Positions 9,564-19,098 are shown, counted from the stretch's first letter. The stretch: DNA of 64,000 nt from Polaribacter sp. (GCA_020740485.1 DYMN01000001.1:124001-188000), one strand, 5' to 3'. The notes: a model not told the origin generated them from the letters alone. Made by a program: numbers and translations.

Positions 9564-10292
9564 TTAAACCTTAAACAATAATCGGGCTTTTTCCAAATCT
9601 TCAGGGGTGTCAATTCCAATGCTTTTATGTTCTGTGATGACCATTTTAACCCGCATGCCGTTGGCTATAAACCGCAAATTTTCTAATTTTTCGGCTTTTT
9701 CCAACATTCCCATCGGGAGTTGACTAAAGCGTATCAATGCTTCTTTTCTAAAAGCATACACTCCTATGTGTTGAAAATATTTGGAGAATTGTTCATCGCG
9801 AGGATAAGGAATAGGAGCACGAGAAAAATACATTGCAAAATTTTCATTATCCAACACAACTTTAACATTGTTTGGATTTTCAATATCCGATTTTTCAGTT
9901 AGAGGGAAAACCAAAGAAGCCACATCAACTTTGTTTTCAAGGTCTTTTTGATAAACTTCAATCAATTTTTCTAATATGGCTTTACTGACAAAAGGTTCGT
10001 CGCCTTGCACATTGATAACAAGGTCGCCTTCAATATTTTCAATGGCTTCAGCTATCCTGTCACTTCCTGTTTCGTGATTATTTTTGCTCATCAACACTTT
10101 TCCACCATTGTCCGCTACTTCATTATAAATGATGGGAGAATCAGTTATAACATACACATCGTCAAATAATTGGGTTTGAATAACGGCTTCATACGTGCGC
10201 ATGATAACAGATTTTCCGTTTAAATCTTGCATTAATTTGTGCGGAAATCTGCTCGCTTCATATCGTGCGGGAATCATGGCGATGACTTTCAT
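9564..10292 (-). CDS. kdsB: 3-deoxy-manno-octulosonate cytidylyltransferase (CMP-Kdo synthetase)
   Basis: Activates Kdo with CTP for addition to lipid A, a cytoplasmic step of lipopolysaccharide synthesis. The 242-aa protein starts with the nucleotide-binding signature [15 protein letters not shown], contains NVQGDEPF (metal/nucleotide site) and the conserved [12 protein letters not shown] region, and ends with [14 protein letters not shown], all typical of KdsB. Length is standard. It is monocistronic as far as can be seen. Two copies of a 36-bp repeat lie immediately upstream. Confidence 0.96.
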   Translation of the reverse strand: MKVIAMIPARYEASRFPHKLMQDLNGKSVIMRTYEAVIQTQLFDDVYVITDSPIIYNEVADNGGKVLMSKNNHETGSDRIAEAIENIEGDLVINVQGDEPFVSKAILEKLIEVYQKDLENKVDVASLVFPLTEKSDIENPNNVKVVLDNENFAMYFSRAPIPYPRDEQFSKYFQHIGVYAFRKEALIRFSQLPMGMLEKAEKLENLRFIANGMRVKMVITEHKSIGIDTPEDLEKARLLFKV

Positions 10293-10304
10293 GGTCGAGA
10301 GTCT

Positions 10305-10380
10305 TTGGTCGTTAGGTTGCTGAGTGTAGTTGAAGCATTGGTTGTTGGTCGTTAGGTTGATGAGCGTAGTTGAAGCATTG
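10305..10380. repeat. Direct repeat, two 36-bp copies
   Basis: Copies at 10305-10340 and 10345-10380 differ at two positions and are separated by GTTG. Each holds TGAGYGTAGTTGAAG, related to a motif scattered in other intergenic gaps of the window. Confidence 0.9.
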
Positions 10381-10461
10381 GCCGTCTTTAGGTCTTAATT
10401 GAATACTTCAATTTTATACCCAGCGTCTACAAACTATTGTCTAATGACTACCGACCACAGA

Positions 10462-10956
10462 CTAATTATATTTTGCAATGGCGTCTTTAATGGTTTTCAT
10501 GTGTGGTTCAGTAGTTTGTGTTCTACTATAACCCACTTGTTTCCCTATTACTTCACCTTTTGAATTGAGCAATATTACAGTAGGGAAACCCGGAACTGAA
10601 AATTTGTTTTTTAATTCGTTATTTTTTGCTTTTTGAGCTTCAGTAAGACCTGTATCTGTTCTTCTGGGGAAATCGGCTTTATAAAGAATAATATTTTTAC
10701 CCGCAAATTCTGCAAATTCAGGGGTGTCAAACAAATCGGCGTGAAGTATTTTACAAGGTCCACACCAATCACTTCCTGTAAAAAAAACTAATAGTGGACG
10801 TTTCTTCTTTTTAGCTAATTTCACAGATGCATCATAATCAGATTGCCAAATTTCATGTTCATTATTACCAATTTCAGCAGTTGAAATCATTGGCGCATCA
10901 TAAAATGACATCGAAATTAAGCCTATAATTAGTAGCGCAAAGATTGATTTTTTCAT
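10462..10956 (-). CDS. Exported thioredoxin-fold protein
   Basis: 164 residues. An N-terminal signal sequence (KKSIFALLIIGLISMSFYDA) is followed by a thioredoxin domain with active site W64-C65-G66-P67-C68 and cis-proline in VPGFPTVILLNSKGEVIGK. The form is that of periplasmic or envelope thioredoxin-like proteins (Thioredoxin_7/DUF255-like) acting as disulfide reductases. Its start overlaps the stop of the upstream YihY gene by 4 bp (ATGA), so the two are translationally coupled. The partner substrate is not evident. Confidence 0.88.
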   Translation of the reverse strand: MKKSIFALLIIGLISMSFYDAPMISTAEIGNNEHEIWQSDYDASVKLAKKKKRPLLVFFTGSDWCGPCKILHADLFDTPEFAEFAGKNIILYKADFPRRTDTGLTEAQKAKNNELKNKFSVPGFPTVILLNSKGEVIGKQVGYSRTQTTEPHMKTIKDAIAKYN

Positions 10957-11891
10957 TGTGTTAAATTATTGTTTTTTAGTTTTTTAATTTGATATAAGCT
11001 GGCATTGAGTTCAAAACCAAGTAGCAAAAGTATTGAAATTAACCATAAATACAACATAAAGATTAATAAACTGCCAATACTGCCGTATAACTCATTGTAT
11101 TTGGAAAACCTTACAATATATATGCCAAAAAAGTAAGTCATAACAATTATAAGTAAAGTAGTCATTATAGAACCGGCAGAAACAAATTTATAATACTTAC
11201 TTTCTTTAGTCCCAAAGTAAAATAATGTTGATACAGATACAAAAATTACAGCAATAAAAAATATATTTCTACTGATTTGATACCAATAAATACCTGAATT
11301 TACTATTCCGGTTTCTTTGAGTTTTTCTATAAAAACTTGAAAATAAAAGTTAACAGCCACAGTTGTAATTAAATAAGAAACTAACAAGAAAGAAACTAAT
11401 ATGGAAACAGCGTAAAATTTTACAAGACTTCTTGAAGTTTTAATGTGATAAGAGTTCTGAAAGCCCCCGAAAATGGCAGACACTCCATTGCTCATAAAAA
11501 ATAGGGATAATAAAAAATAGAATGAAACCAATCCCCCGTAATTATGATTCATGATATAATTAATTACCAAATCGTGAGCTATTTTAGAAGTAGTAGGCGG
11601 TAACCATTGATTTATTAGAAATAAGAAATCTTCTTGAAAACCTTCTATGGGTATATATTTTATTAAAGTTAAAATAAAAATAAGAAAAGGGAAGATAGCT
11701 GTTAAAAAGCTAAATGCAATCCCTGCTGCGCGCATATTAATTGCCCCATTTACAATTCCCGTCACGTATATTTCAAGTAAATCAAATAAGGAAAAATCTG
11801 AAACTCCCGGCAATTTTATTTTTTTTAATAAATTAACCAAGGGCTTGATTATCTGTAAATTATAAATTTTTTCATCAAACTTTTCAGACAT
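10953..11891 (-). CDS. YihY/BrkB family inner-membrane protein
   Basis: About 312 residues from the ATG at 11891 (MSEKFDEKIYNLQ). An in-frame ATG at 11954 would add 21 residues with no family resemblance, so the inner start is preferred. Multiple membrane helices alternate with loops; the stretch NGAINMRAAGIAFSFLTAIFP is the YihY N-terminal signature and GSIGSLLIFMLYLWLISILLLLGFELNA the C-terminal one. The family was once called RNase BN, wrongly; its role is unknown, perhaps transport. Coupled by a 4-bp overlap to the thioredoxin-like gene. Confidence 0.9.
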   Translation of the reverse strand: MSEKFDEKIYNLQIIKPLVNLLKKIKLPGVSDFSLFDLLEIYVTGIVNGAINMRAAGIAFSFLTAIFPFLIFILTLIKYIPIEGFQEDFLFLINQWLPPTTSKIAHDLVINYIMNHNYGGLVSFYFLLSLFFMSNGVSAIFGGFQNSYHIKTSRSLVKFYAVSILVSFLLVSYLITTVAVNFYFQVFIEKLKETGIVNSGIYWYQISRNIFFIAVIFVSVSTLFYFGTKESKYYKFVSAGSIMTTLLIIVMTYFFGIYIVRFSKYNELYGSIGSLLIFMLYLWLISILLLLGFELNASLYQIKKLKNNNLTQ

Positions 11892-11965
11892 TTTATTAGA
11901 AAAAAATTGGAATGAATTAAAATTATATTTGCGAAAGTAAGAAATAAAAAGCAATCAGAGTAAAT

Positions 11966-12068
11966 AAAAAAAGGCAAGCTTACTACATCACACCGCTACG
12001 ACCCGATACCTTTGCTGTGTTCCCACCCTGGAGGATTTTCAGGGAGCTGGTTGTGTAGGACTTGCCCG
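11966..12068 (-). ncRNA. ffs: Signal recognition particle RNA (4.5S, small bacterial type)
   Basis: Read on the minus strand, GGCAAG (12066-12061) pairs with CTTGCC (11978-11973) to close a rod of about 94 nt, followed by a T run. The apical part carries the SRP domain IV pattern: CCAGGGTGGGAACACAGCAA then AGGTA, which forms the Ffh-binding loops. A -7 box TAAATTTG lies on the minus strand at 12079-12072 with a TTG further upstream, so the RNA has its own promoter. It guides Ffh and ribosomes to the membrane. Confidence 0.93.
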
Positions 12069-12071
12069 GTG

Positions 12072-12099
12072 CAAATTTAGAATAAAATTTAAAAGGCAA
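12072..12099 (-). promoter_or_regulatory. SRP RNA promoter
   Basis: Minus strand TTG (12099-12097), 17 nt spacer, TAAATTTG (12079-12072); start predicted at about 12066, matching the RNA 5' end. Confidence 0.6.
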
Positions 12100-12199
12100 A
12101 AGGTAAAAGGTAAAATTTTTAAAAAAAAGTTTAATCTCAATTTTAGAAACCATTTTTTAAGTATTTTTGCGACATTACTAACATCTAAAACTTTACAAA

Positions 12200-12724
12200 A
12201 TGGAAAATCAAAATTTTGCAACCAAAACTATGTTGAAATATGGTGTAATCATCGGTATTCTTACTATTATAGTAAGTTTGTTAAATTACACTTTTGGAAA
12301 CATTTATAAGCCTCATTGGGGTATAAATGTTGTTAATATCCTTTTAATGATTGCTTTTATTGTTTATGGGATTAAAGAGTTTAAAACATTGAATAACGGG
12401 TTTTTAAGTTTAGGACAATCAATAAAAATGGGATTAGGAATTTCGCTAATTGCGTCTATAATAGGTGTATTGTATCTATTTTTATTTATCTATGTTATAG
12501 AACCTAATTTTATGACTAATTTGGAAGAATTTCAACAACAAGTGATGTACGAAAAATTCCCGGATATGCCTGAAGAACAATTAGAACAAGCATTAGCTAT
12601 GAGTAAAAAGTTTACTACTCCTACTATGATGGCTATGTTAAGTATAGTAGGGTCATTGTTTTCAGGATTAATCATATCCTTAATTGCTGGTCTCATAATG
12701 AAAAAAGAAGAAGACCAATTTTAA
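12200..12724 (+). CDS. DUF4199 domain-containing membrane protein
   Basis: 174 residues with four hydrophobic helices (about 14-32, 40-58, 75-97 and 142-167) and a charged loop before the last. The arrangement, GxxxGI near the start and a basic tail (KKEEDQF), fits DUF4199, a Bacteroidota family of unknown function. It lies 18 bp before a GT2 glycosyltransferase in the same direction, a neighbourhood I know from related genomes, so the two are probably one transcript. A -7 box TATTTTTG is at 12162-12169. Confidence 0.85.
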   Translation: MENQNFATKTMLKYGVIIGILTIIVSLLNYTFGNIYKPHWGINVVNILLMIAFIVYGIKEFKTLNNGFLSLGQSIKMGLGISLIASIIGVLYLFLFIYVIEPNFMTNLEEFQQQVMYEKFPDMPEEQLEQALAMSKKFTTPTMMAMLSIVGSLFSGLIISLIAGLIMKKEEDQF

Positions 12725-12742
12725 ATATTATAATATTTTTTA

Positions 12743-13699
12743 ATGAACCTATCATTAGTCATTCCGCTGCTCAACGAAGCAGAATCAATACCTGAATTAT
12801 ACGATTGGATTGTACGCATAGTACAATCCAATTCGCTTTCTTATGAAATCATTTTTATTGACGATGGCAGTATAGATGAGTCGTGGAAAGTCATTTCTGA
12901 AATAGCGGAGAAGGATTTGAATGTAAAGGGAATTAAATTCCAAAAAAATTACGGTAAATCGCAAGCTTTACACGCTGGATTTGAAATGGCAAAAGGTGAA
13001 GTTATCATTACAATGGATGCTGATTTACAAGATAGTCCTGATGAAATTCCCGGCTTATATCAAATGATAAAGAATGAAAAGTATCAGATGGTATCCGGCT
13101 GGAAAAAAGTGCGTTACGATAGTAAAATTCGTAAAAATATTCCATCTAAACTATTTAATTGGGCTGCCCGAAAAACATCCGGTTTGGAATTGCACGATTT
13201 TAATTGTGGTTTAAAAGCGTATAGTAATGAGGTAGTTAAAAATGTTGATGTACACGGCGAAATGCATCGTTATATTCCGGTATTGGCAAAAAATGCAGGT
13301 TTCAATAAGATTGGCGAAAAAGTGGTACAGCATCAAGCCAGGAAATATGGCATTACCAAATTTGGGATGAGTAGATTTATCAACGGATTTTTAGATTTGA
13401 TAACCATTTGGTTTGTTTCCAAATTCGCCAAAAGACCTATGCATTTTTTTGGGCTTTGGGGAACCCTGATGTTTTTAATTGGATTTTTATCAGCATTTTA
13501 TATCGGAATATCAAAATTATATAGGCTATTTTATTTGCATCTACCCGCAAGATTAGTAACAGAAAACCCTTGGTTTTACATTGCACTTACTACAATGGTG
13601 ATTGGAACCTTATTTTTTATAGGGGGATTTTTAGGAGAAATAATCATTAGAAATAATCCTAATCCGGAAAGATATAAGATTGCTGAAAAAATTAATTAG
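12743..13699 (+). CDS. Family 2 glycosyltransferase (DPM1/ArnC type)
   Basis: 318 residues. The N-terminal GT-A fold begins LSLVIPLLNEAESIPELY, has IFIDDGSIDES (UDP/polyprenyl sugar donor site) and MDADLQD as the metal-binding DxD, and QHQARKYGITKFGMSRF near the end of the domain. Two membrane helices follow at about 231-256 and 272-300. This architecture belongs to polyprenyl-phosphate glycosyltransferases that load sugars onto undecaprenyl or dolichyl-like carriers. The sugar and acceptor cannot be read from sequence. Probably cotranscribed with the DUF4199 gene upstream. Confidence 0.92.
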   Translation: MNLSLVIPLLNEAESIPELYDWIVRIVQSNSLSYEIIFIDDGSIDESWKVISEIAEKDLNVKGIKFQKNYGKSQALHAGFEMAKGEVIITMDADLQDSPDEIPGLYQMIKNEKYQMVSGWKKVRYDSKIRKNIPSKLFNWAARKTSGLELHDFNCGLKAYSNEVVKNVDVHGEMHRYIPVLAKNAGFNKIGEKVVQHQARKYGITKFGMSRFINGFLDLITIWFVSKFAKRPMHFFGLWGTLMFLIGFLSAFYIGISKLYRLFYLHLPARLVTENPWFYIALTTMVIGTLFFIGGFLGEIIIRNNPNPERYKIAEKIN

Positions 13700-13702
13700 A
13701 AT

Positions 13703-13774
13703 TTGCCACGCCCTTCAGCGCTTGGAAATAGATAAGAAAGGATAAAAATATTTGCCACGCCCTTTAGTGCGTGG
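13703..13774. repeat. REP-like palindromes, left of the transposase
   Basis: Two copies of the GCCACGCCCTTTAGGGCGTGG type: a decayed one at 13705-13725 and a better one at 13755-13774 (one mismatch in the stem). They sit between the glycosyltransferase stop and the transposase remnant. Confidence 0.75.
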
Positions 13775-13827
13775 ATATATAGATAAAAAAAATATTCAAA
13801 TAGGCTTTAGCTAAAAAACAATAAAAA

Positions 13828-14273
13828 ATGCCCTATATTAGAATAATGATTCATCTTATTTTTGCAACAAAAAATAAATTCCTATTATTTCTAAAGAATT
13901 AAAACCAATTTTGTTAGAACATATTAAGCAAAATAGTATAGAAAAAGAGATTTACATTATTGCAGTGAATTGTGTTGAAGATCACATACACATTTTATTA
14001 TCATTAGGAAGTGAGCAAACTATATCAAAAGTGGCGATGTTAATAAAGGGAGAATCTTCTTTTTGGGTAAATAAAAATAAATTATTAAGTACTAAATTTG
14101 AATGGCAAGATGAATTTATTGCAATCTCTGTTTCCAAATCTATAGAAAATAGAGTTATTGAATATATTAAAAACCAGGAAGAACATCATCAAAAATTTGA
14201 TTTTCAAAAGGAGTATGATATTTTTTTGAAAATAAATGGAATTGAAAAGGTTTGGCTAAAGCCAAATGACTAA
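13828..14273 (+). pseudogene. REP-associated tyrosine transposase (IS200/IS605-like, Y1), frameshifted
   Basis: The N-terminal part MPYIRIMIHLIFATKNKF reads from ATG 13828 but meets a stop at 13900. The remainder continues in another frame as PIISKELKPILLEHIK through KVWLKPND to a stop at 14271-14273. One base has been lost near 13879-13882. The HUH motif is EDHIHIL and the likely nucleophile tyrosine is in EYIKNQEEHH, so the catalytic residues are intact apart from the shift. Closely spaced palindromes on both sides and the short length (about 148 aa) mark it as a RAYT-type single-copy transposase rather than a full insertion sequence. A sequencing error is the alternative to real inactivation. 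Confidence 0.85.
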
Positions 14274-14287
14274 TAATATTTTATTTA

Positions 14288-14365
14288 TCCACGCCCTAAA
14301 GGGCGTGGCAATTTCTGCAAAACATCATAGAAAAAATAATTTTGCCACGCCCTTTAGGGCGTGGT
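14288..14365. repeat. REP-like palindromes, right of the transposase
   Basis: Two near-perfect hairpins: CCACGCCC-TAAA-GGGCGTGG at 14289-14308 and CCACGCCC-TTTA-GGGCGTGG at 14345-14364, 36 bp apart. The pair forms a BIME-like unit. A related palindrome with CCCC/GGGG ends lies at 44681-44700. Confidence 0.9.
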
Positions 14366-14442
14366 TTAAAAAAATGAAATATTTTAGCCAAAAATATCGA
14401 AAATCTAACTAATTTTGAATAATTATATCAAAAATAATCATA

Positions 14443-16158
14443 ATGAATATTATAGACAAAGCTCAAATTTGGACCAAAGCACCATTTGATTCAGCAACTC
14501 AAAATGAAATCAAAGCTTTAATTGAAAAAAATGACATAGACCAACTCACAGATCGGTTTTATAAAGACTTGGAGTTTGGCACAGGAGGAATGCGTGGCAT
14601 TATGGGTGCGGGAACGAATCGTATGAATCGCTACACTTATGGTAAGGCAACTCAAGGATTGGTAAATTATATGAAAAAACGATTTCCAAATAAAGAATTG
14701 AGCGTAGCTATTGGATATGATTGTCGTCATAACAGTGACACTTTTGCTAAATTAGTAGCTGATGTTTTAACAGCAAATGGAGTTAAAGTATTCTTATTTA
14801 GCGAAATGCGTCCAACCCCTGAATTGTCATTTGCAGTAAGGTATTTAAAGTGTGATGCCGGAATTGTCCTTACAGCTTCGCACAATCCGCCGGAGTATAA
14901 TGGTTATAAAGTATATTGGTCTGATGGTGGACAAATCGTTCCGCCCGAAGATAAAGAAATTATAGCTGAGGTGGAAGCTTTGCAGTATGATGAAATAAAT
15001 TTTTCTGCTAATGATAAATTAATTCAATATTTAGGCAAGGAAATAGACGAAGCTTTTTGGCAAGCATCTGTAAGCAATGGCACTTTTCCTGCTACTAAAG
15101 GTCGAGAAAATCTAAAGATAGTTTATACTTCATTGCACGGAACTTCCATAAAATTAATGCCGGAAGCATTGAAAAGAGCAGGTTTTACAGATGTCAATAT
15201 TGTTGAAGCACAACGTGTACCCGATGGAAATTTCCCTACAGTGGAATCCCCAAATCCGGAAGAGCCTGCTGCATTGAAAATGGCAATAGAATTGGCTGAA
15301 AAAATCAATGCGGATATAGTTTTAGGAACGGATCCTGACTCTGATAGAATTGGTGTAGCTGTTAGAAATAATGAAGGAAAGATGCAGTTGCTCAATGGCA
15401 ATCAAACGATGTGCCTGATGACAGAATATTTACTTAAAAATTGGAAAAGTGAAGGTAAATTAAAAGGAAAAGAATTCATAGGTTCAACCATCGTTTCCAC
15501 GGATATGATGGAAAAAATAGCTGAAAATTACGGTGTTGAAATTAAAATAGGGTTAACCGGATTTAAATGGATTGCCAAAATGGTGCGTGAGGCAGAAGGC
15601 AAGCAAACCTATATTGGAGGTGGAGAAGAGAGTTTTGGCTATATGGTGGGTGATTTTAATAGAGATAAAGATGCTATCACTGCCGCTTTGTTAGCTTGCG
15701 ATATTGCAGCCAACGCCAAAGCTAATGGTAGCAGTATGTATAATTTTCTATTGGAAATGTATGTTAAATACGGGTTTTATAAAGAATATCTCATTTCTAT
15801 GGTGCGCAAAGGAATGGATGGTGCTGCACTTATCAAACAAATGATGGTGGATTTAAGAGAAAATCCTTTAACCGAAATTTTTGAAGAAAAAGTGAAATAT
15901 GTAGCTGATTATCAGTCTTCAGTTGTAAGAAATTTATTAAATGGAACATCAAAAAATATTGAAATACCAAAATCGGATGTATTGATATATCATACTGAAA
16001 AAGGCACCAAAATTTCAGCTCGTCCCAGTGGAACAGAACCCAAAATCAAATTCTATTTTAGTGTAAACGCTCCATTAGATAAAGTGGAAAATGCCAAATT
16101 AATTGAAGGTCAATTAGATGAAAAGATTAAGAAAATAGTTGAAGAATTAAAGTTGTAA
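14443..16158 (+). CDS. Phosphohexomutase (phosphoglucomutase/phosphomannomutase)
   Basis: Interconverts hexose-1- and hexose-6-phosphates, supplying sugar nucleotides and glycogen or wall precursors. 571 residues with all four alpha-D-phosphohexomutase signatures: TASHNPPEYNGYK with the phosphoserine at Ser146, metal loop D297-P-D299-S-D301, sugar loop GGGEESFGYMVGDF, and phosphate loop R527-PSGTEPK. Length fits the PgcA/PGM2-like group. A -7 box TAATTTTG is at 14409-14416. Whether glucose or mannose phosphate is preferred is not clear from sequence. Confidence 0.95.
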   Translation: MNIIDKAQIWTKAPFDSATQNEIKALIEKNDIDQLTDRFYKDLEFGTGGMRGIMGAGTNRMNRYTYGKATQGLVNYMKKRFPNKELSVAIGYDCRHNSDTFAKLVADVLTANGVKVFLFSEMRPTPELSFAVRYLKCDAGIVLTASHNPPEYNGYKVYWSDGGQIVPPEDKEIIAEVEALQYDEINFSANDKLIQYLGKEIDEAFWQASVSNGTFPATKGRENLKIVYTSLHGTSIKLMPEALKRAGFTDVNIVEAQRVPDGNFPTVESPNPEEPAALKMAIELAEKINADIVLGTDPDSDRIGVAVRNNEGKMQLLNGNQTMCLMTEYLLKNWKSEGKLKGKEFIGSTIVSTDMMEKIAENYGVEIKIGLTGFKWIAKMVREAEGKQTYIGGGEESFGYMVGDFNRDKDAITAALLACDIAANAKANGSSMYNFLLEMYVKYGFYKEYLISMVRKGMDGAALIKQMMVDLRENPLTEIFEEKVKYVADYQSSVVRNLLNGTSKNIEIPKSDVLIYHTEKGTKISARPSGTEPKIKFYFSVNAPLDKVENAKLIEGQLDEKIKKIVEELKL

Positions 16159-16256
16159 ATTTTACGACTTACTCTTTTGTGCAAGTCAAATGATTTGAAT
16201 GAAGAATCCGGTTGGTGTTCTTAATCCGATAGGTTGTATTTCAATAACTTAATAAA

Positions 16257-17531
16257 ATGAGGGAGAGTTTTTTGCATTATATCTGGCAATATCAGTTGTT
16301 CAATAAAGTAGATTTGTCTTCTACCCAAGAAGAAAAAATAACTATTGAAAAAGCAGGTACTTACACTCAGACTTCAGGTCCTGATTTTGTGAATGCCAAA
16401 ATACAAATAGGAACACAGTTGTGGTTTGGTAATGTTGAAATTCATCTAAAATCTTCTGATTGGTATATACACCATCACCAAACCGATAATTCTTATGACA
16501 ATGTTATTTTGCACGTGGTATGGGAAGACGATGTCAGCATTTTCAGAGCTGATAATTCTCCTATTTCAACATTAGAATTAAAAGGTAAAGTGCCTCAATA
16601 TTTGCTAGAAAATTACACTTCACTTTTTGATAAAAAACCTAAATGGATTCAATGTGAAGACAGCATCAAAACGATTGATTTATTTACTTGGAATAATACG
16701 TTAGAAAAAATCTTTTTTGAAAGACTGAATCAAAAAACTGAAACTATTGAATTATTGCTTACCGAAACTAATAATAACTGGGAAGCTGTATTATTTATAT
16801 TGTTAGCAAAGAATTTTGGCTTAAAAGCAAATGGAGATGTGTTTTTTAGCTTAGCTAAGAGTTTGGATTATAATATTGTAGTAAAGTTAGCTGATGATTA
16901 TAAGAATTTGGAAGCTTTGTTTTATGGGATATTGAATATGTTAGATGCTAAGTCAGAGGACGTGTATGAAAATGAATTAATTCACAAGTATTCTTTTATA
17001 AAACACAAATATAATTTATTAGAATTAACGGAGAAAGTTCAGTATTTTCGGTTGCATCCACCCAATTTTCCCAACATCAGATTGTCGCAATTTGCTCAAC
17101 TCATTAGTAACAACATCCGATTATTTCAAAAAGTAATACAATCTGATAACTTGGAATCGCTGTATGCTCTTTTTGGCATAACTACCTCAGAATATTGGAA
17201 AACGCATTATACTTTTAATAAAAATCATCCAAAAATAAACAAAAAAACTACAAAATCGTTTATAGATTTGTTGGTTATTAATACGGTTATTCCCGTAAAA
17301 TTTGTTTATCTGAAGCAGAGTGGTAATTCATTCAATGAAAGTTTAATACAAATAATTTCTCAGATAAAACGAGAGGAAAATTCAATTGTAAATGGATTTA
17401 TGAAGTACGATTTACCTATAGGAAACGCAATGCAATCACAAGCAATATTGTCATTAAAAAAGAGTTATTGTGACCATTCAAGATGTTTAGAATGTCCCAT
17501 TGGACTAAAAATTTTAAATCAGAATAATTAG
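16257..17531 (+). CDS. DUF2851 family protein
   Basis: 424 residues with no signal peptide. The N-terminus MRESFLHYIWQYQLF and the block TSGPDFVNAKIQIGTQLWFGNVEIH are characteristic of DUF2851, a conserved Bacteroidota family of unknown function. At the C-terminus, YCDHSRCLECPIGLKIL carries three cysteines in a small cluster reminiscent of a metal site. The early GPDFxxA..GNVEIH region resembles nuclease-like cores, which is suggestive only. Single gene between the phosphohexomutase and the menaquinone pair. Confidence 0.85.
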   Translation: MRESFLHYIWQYQLFNKVDLSSTQEEKITIEKAGTYTQTSGPDFVNAKIQIGTQLWFGNVEIHLKSSDWYIHHHQTDNSYDNVILHVVWEDDVSIFRADNSPISTLELKGKVPQYLLENYTSLFDKKPKWIQCEDSIKTIDLFTWNNTLEKIFFERLNQKTETIELLLTETNNNWEAVLFILLAKNFGLKANGDVFFSLAKSLDYNIVVKLADDYKNLEALFYGILNMLDAKSEDVYENELIHKYSFIKHKYNLLELTEKVQYFRLHPPNFPNIRLSQFAQLISNNIRLFQKVIQSDNLESLYALFGITTSEYWKTHYTFNKNHPKINKKTTKSFIDLLVINTVIPVKFVYLKQSGNSFNESLIQIISQIKREENSIVNGFMKYDLPIGNAMQSQAILSLKKSYCDHSRCLECPIGLKILNQNN

Positions 17532-17610
17532 TTTTTTTTAGAGGTTTCCTAAATAATTTCTTTTAAAATGAAAATTTAAGAATAGTAATGAATTAAATAT
17601 AAATGTTAAG

Positions 17611-18030
17611 ATGATTGAAGTTTTAAAGCAAATCAATGCGATGATGCGCAATACACTGATGGAAACATTAGAAATCAAATTTACTGAAATTGGTAATGAC
17701 TATTTAGTAGCCACAATGCCCGTCAATACAAGAGTTCATCAGCCAATGGGTATTTTGCACGGTGGTGCTAGTGTAGCATTAGCGGAAAGTGTTGGAAGCA
17801 CAGCCTCTTATGTCTTTTTAAATTCTCCGGATTTTGATGTGAAAGGCATTGAAATCAGTGCGAACCATTTGAAAAGTAAGGTTGATGGAATCGTAACTGC
17901 TACAGCCAAAATTATTCATAAAGGAAAAATGACACACCTTTGGGAAATAAGGATTACAGATGAAGAAGGCGATCTAATTTCTCTGTGCAAGTTGACGAAT
18001 ATTGTGCTTCCTAAAAACAAAACAGTTTAA
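17611..18030 (+). CDS. Hotdog-fold thioesterase, probable DHNA-CoA hydrolase
   Basis: 139 residues of the PaaI/YdiI hotdog family. The block QPMGILHGGASVALAES gives HGG at 50-52 and the catalytic acid Glu59. Located 6 bp upstream of menF, so it most likely hydrolyses 1,4-dihydroxy-2-naphthoyl-CoA in menaquinone synthesis (MenI role); this is inferred from the neighbour because hotdog thioesterases are poorly specified by sequence alone. Confidence 0.85.
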   Translation: MIEVLKQINAMMRNTLMETLEIKFTEIGNDYLVATMPVNTRVHQPMGILHGGASVALAESVGSTASYVFLNSPDFDVKGIEISANHLKSKVDGIVTATAKIIHKGKMTHLWEIRITDEEGDLISLCKLTNIVLPKNKTV

Positions 18031-18036
18031 TACATT

Positions 18037-19098
18037 ATGTTTGAACAAATTATTAATCGAGTTCAAAGTGCAATAATTAAAGAAAGACCTTTTGTAGTGT
18101 ACAGAAAACCGCAAGATGAATTTATAACTATTATTATTCAAAATGATGATGAATTAATATATTCAAAACATTTAAATGAAACCGGTTTTGTGTTTTCACC
18201 TTTCAATAATAAAGAAGAAACTATTATTTTTAAAAAAGAAGACTCCACTGAAAAAACTATTCAATATAAAACTGAAAATTTGAATTTTCAGGCCGACTTT
18301 CAATCTTTTATTGTAGAAAACGATGAAAAAAATAAATACGTTGATCTGGTAAATAGAACAGTTCAATTCATTGAAAACAATGATGTTGAAAAAATTGTAA
18401 CCTCTCGCAAACAATTTGTATCGTTGTCAAATACCACGTTTGAACTCAAATTACTAAGTTATATAAGACTACTCAATACCTATCCCGAAGCTTTTGTATA
18501 TTGGTGGAATCACCCTAAAGTAGGTAATTGGATGGGGGCAAGCCCTGAAAAATTATTGGCTCTATCTAATGGAAAATTGCTCACGATGTCACTAGCCGGT
18601 ACTCAATTATACAGCCAAAATATTACTTGGAGTGAAAAGGAAATAGACGAACAGGCTATCGTGACCCAATTTATAACAAAACAATTGCAAGCGTATTGTG
18701 AAGACATTCAAATCTCTGCAACTTTCACTAAAAAATCAGGGCATTTGGCGCATCTTTGCACTCTATTAGAGGGGAATATTAAACCTAAATTTCAATTAAA
18801 ATCATTTGTAGAAAAAATGCATCCAACCCCTGCAGTATGTGGTAATCCTAAAAATATTGCCAAAAAATTCATACTTCAAAATGAAGGATATGACAGAAAA
18901 TTTTACACAGGATTTCTCGGAAAAATAGATTCTATTAACGATGCTGACTTATTTGTCAATTTGCGTTGTATGGAGTGGATGGATAATGGAATTAATATAT
19001 TTGTAGGTGGTGGCATTACCAAGAGCAGTGTCCCTGAGGATGAGTGGGAGGAAACCGTTAACAAATCACAAGTCATGCTCAAAGTATTAAATCTTTAA
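18037..19098 (+). CDS. menF: Isochorismate synthase
   Basis: Chorismate-binding enzyme making isochorismate, the first step to menaquinone. 353 residues. The conserved catalytic core is seen in EKIVTSRKQ, MGASPEKLLAL, TMSLAGTQ, MHPTPAVCGNP, RKFYTGFLG and the C-terminal IFVGGGITKSS. The N-terminal third is weakly conserved, as usual in this family. Only 6 bp follow the thioesterase, so the pair is an operon. An isochorismate synthase for siderophores (EntC-type) is possible but no siderophore genes are nearby. Confidence 0.9.
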   Translation: MFEQIINRVQSAIIKERPFVVYRKPQDEFITIIIQNDDELIYSKHLNETGFVFSPFNNKEETIIFKKEDSTEKTIQYKTENLNFQADFQSFIVENDEKNKYVDLVNRTVQFIENNDVEKIVTSRKQFVSLSNTTFELKLLSYIRLLNTYPEAFVYWWNHPKVGNWMGASPEKLLALSNGKLLTMSLAGTQLYSQNITWSEKEIDEQAIVTQFITKQLQAYCEDIQISATFTKKSGHLAHLCTLLEGNIKPKFQLKSFVEKMHPTPAVCGNPKNIAKKFILQNEGYDRKFYTGFLGKIDSINDADLFVNLRCMEWMDNGINIFVGGGITKSSVPEDEWEETVNKSQVMLKVLNL

